A stretch of DNA of 64,000 bases from JAALLB01 sp017643495. Lineage in GTDB: Bacteria; Pseudomonadota; Alphaproteobacteria; Rhizobiales; Rhizobiaceae. Below, one piece after another: positions 62,498 to 64,000 of the stretch (positions within the stretch are counted from its first letter, which is position 1; each line of letters begins with the position of its first letter). The notes beneath the pieces are model-generated. The model had not been told where the DNA came from and searched no databases. It worked only from the letters and a program-made list of their open reading frames with translations. Both the position numbers and the translations under genes were made by a program. The DNA lies in NCBI GenBank assembly GCA_965216105.1, contig OZ244147.1, positions 1,550,001-1,614,000 on the forward strand. Direction: 5' to 3'.

Positions 62498-63678
62498 CAA
62501 ACACCGCCAGGGTAATTTGGGCTATCCTTTTCTGGGTGTTGCCATTTGTAGTGTCTGCCAATGCCGACGGCATTGTCAGCCAGGTCGTTTCTGCGCCTGT
62601 CGCTGCCAACGGAATTTTGCGTGACGAGCGTAGTGGCATCAATATCTACCTGCAGACTGACCAGGTTCGCGGACTTGATTTCATGGACCCGAAAATACCT
62701 GGCTATGGCTTGCCCCCCGGGGGCAGCATGGAAGTCGAAATGGTCAGCGGTTTTCAAAGGGACAAAACAATTCCGCTGGATGACAAATCCATCCTCCTTG
62801 TTGTGGGGACTCCCCAGCAAGGTGTGCCGGATGAGGTGACCAAGCACACCATTTCCGAAGGTGAGAACGAGAACACGTTTGTCATAAAGACCAGCGGACC
62901 AGATGGGTTGCGCCCGGACCAGTTGATATCACCTGCTCCCGGTGCTGCCGAAGACCCGATCCGCGCCAAAGGCATCAAGATAATTCATGTGGGCCGCGTT
63001 CGCGCCTTCGTTTCACGAGGAGAGCGTGGTGTGGTCGCGGTTCGCATCAAGGACCGCAGCGGTAATGTCATTGCAAGGGGAAGTACAGACGTAGAGTTTT
63101 TTGCAAAACCGTCTCCACAAATATTCCTTACAAACATACCGCACGGGCAACGAAATCATAACTGGCAACGGCTGGGACCGGGGCAGGTGGTTGGCGCTGC
63201 CAATAATACACTTCCGCTGCCCCTTCTTCTCTATGATCGCAATGAAGGTCTGGAACGCATGGGCATTGTCGGGGCAGGTGTACTTTCCAAGGCCCAGCTG
63301 ATCGCAGCCAAGTTCGAGATGCCGCTCAGTTATGGAACGGATGTCGCAGCGCTCATTTTTCGTGACACAGATGAGGACAAGGTGCTTAATCCTGCCACCG
63401 ACCAGGTTATCGGGATTGTACGCGAGGAAATTCCGCAAGGTGCGTCAGGTCAGCAATTGCTGACTCCGCTCGTGAACGAAATGCCGTTTCTGTCTGTGCA
63501 CACTTCGAACTTCAACGAACGGGCAGGGCATACGGTTGGCGGGGCCATCATGCAGGTTGTTTATATTGCAGGGGACACACCAGGTATTTACAGGCTTTCG
63601 TTTTCAATGTTTTCGAAGCCCGGTGACATGACCAGTCCCACAAGCCCGCCAGCCGTATATACGGTGGTTGTGGAATAG
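62494..63678 (+). CDS. secreted protein coupled to penicillin acylase, unknown
   Basis: Protein of 394 aa with a signal peptide (residues 1-23, ends VSANA). The start overlaps the penicillin acylase stop. The mature part is rich in beta-strand patterns and Gly/Pro, with FRDTDEDKVLNPATDQVIGIV resembling an EF-like or Ca-binding loop. It contains no Cys after the signal. No family recognised. The tight coupling suggests a partner, surface anchor or substrate-binding subunit of the acylase. Confidence 0.65.
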   Translation: MTNTARVIWAILFWVLPFVVSANADGIVSQVVSAPVAANGILRDERSGINIYLQTDQVRGLDFMDPKIPGYGLPPGGSMEVEMVSGFQRDKTIPLDDKSILLVVGTPQQGVPDEVTKHTISEGENENTFVIKTSGPDGLRPDQLISPAPGAAEDPIRAKGIKIIHVGRVRAFVSRGERGVVAVRIKDRSGNVIARGSTDVEFFAKPSPQIFLTNIPHGQRNHNWQRLGPGQVVGAANNTLPLPLLLYDRNEGLERMGIVGAGVLSKAQLIAAKFEMPLSYGTDVAALIFRDTDEDKVLNPATDQVIGIVREEIPQGASGQQLLTPLVNEMPFLSVHTSNFNERAGHTVGGAIMQVVYIAGDTPGIYRLSFSMFSKPGDMTSPTSPPAVYTVVVE

Positions 63679-63702
63679 GATGGGGAACCCGACCTCTGGG
63701 GC

Positions 63703-64000
63703 CTATCCGGTGATGCCCAGTTCCGAATAAGGGATGAAACGAACCATCTCGCCAGCTTCAACACTGGTGGTTTCTTCCGGAATTTCGATCAGGCCGGAAG
63801 ATTCCCGCAATCCGGTAATCAGTCCAGACCCGTCGCGGTTGAACTTGTGCACAATGGTATGTCCATCGTCTGCGTTTTCCTGGAGATATCCTCTGAGGAA
63901 CTCGCGCCTGTCCGGCTTTGAGCGAATGGAAAAACCGGCTTTCAGCCAGTATCGGGATGGGGTTTGCCATTTGGCTCCGCCAAGCCGCAGCAAACAGGGG
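63703..64000 (-). CDS. moeA: molybdopterin molybdenumtransferase, C-terminal part (runs off window)
   Basis: The C-terminal 99 residues of MoeA are present; the 5' part lies beyond base 64000 and the frame stays open to the edge. The sequence RREFLRGYLQENADDGHTIV and SSGLIEIPEETTSVEAGEMVRFIPYSEL matches domain IV. MoeA inserts molybdate into adenylated molybdopterin. Confidence 0.85.
   Translation of the reverse strand, partial: PCLLRLGGAKWQTPSRYWLKAGFSIRSKPDRREFLRGYLQENADDGHTIVHKFNRDGSGLITGLRESSGLIEIPEETTSVEAGEMVRFIPYSELGITG

Noticed and set aside
1..64000. CRISPR arrays, insertion sequences and prophage genes
   Set aside because: No regularly spaced repeats, transposases, integrases or phage structural genes were recognised on either strand.

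Overview
The window looks like chromosomal DNA of a marine-type alphaproteobacterium, most likely Hyphomicrobiales (Rhizobiales). The best markers are a complete acpXL-fabZ-KS-KS-adh-lpxXL cluster for the very-long-chain fatty acid of lipid A, a C4-pathway 5-aminolevulinate synthase (HemA), paired LysR/DUF1127 modules, and transporters and pathways for osmolytes and sulfonates. I saw no phage, insertion sequence, CRISPR array, rRNA or tRNA.

Layout. (1) 1-2.6 kb: two mirrored LysR + DUF1127 small-protein modules. (2) 2.6-17.4 kb: a corrinoid-dependent methyl-transfer island. It encodes an MttB-superfamily methyltransferase without pyrrolysine, a B12-binding corrinoid protein, a methyl-THF:corrinoid methyltransferase, a 2Fe-2S/ASKHA corrinoid reactivase, two methylene-THF reductase homologues, a DUF1638 protein, a CblC-like/ferredoxin protein, a homocysteine S-methyltransferase and a DAACS symporter. 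Two MaoC proteins and a patatin lipoprotein are interspersed. (3) 17.4-19.7 kb: panBC and an L,D-transpeptidase. (4) 19.8-25.2 kb: the lipid A very-long-chain acyl cluster. (5) 25.3-26.6 kb: queF and an NAD(P)-binding protein. (6) 26.6-39.1 kb: a catabolic cluster resembling 2,3-dihydroxypropane-1-sulfonate (DHPS) use: HpsN-like dehydrogenase, SDR, zinc dehydrogenase, TRAP transporter, TerC, GMC oxidoreductase, IclR regulator, MFS and TauE/SafE exporter. (7) 39.1-64 kb: mainly housekeeping genes (tig, hemA, dusA, moeA) with several uncharacterised membrane or secreted proteins, a catalytically degraded CobT homologue, a histidine kinase and a penicillin-acylase operon.

How the genes may work together. 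In the corrinoid island, a methylated amine or betaine would be demethylated by the MttB homologue onto the corrinoid protein. The methyl would pass to tetrahydrofolate through the MtgA-like enzyme and then be oxidised or used through the MetF enzymes, or passed to homocysteine. The reactivase and the CblC-like ferredoxin protein would keep cobalt reduced. Two features seem undescribed. Four enzymes of this island (reactivase, methyl-THF methyltransferase, MttB homologue, homocysteine methyltransferase) carry Arg/Gly-rich tails, while the corrinoid carrier has a strongly acidic N-terminus, suggesting an electrostatic docking system. Also, a 20-bp palindrome before metF recurs with 17 of 20 matches before the homocysteine methyltransferase, suggesting a shared methyl-cycle regulator. 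Start codons were chosen from Shine-Dalgarno spacing and family length where possible; all functions are inferred from sequence reading alone.
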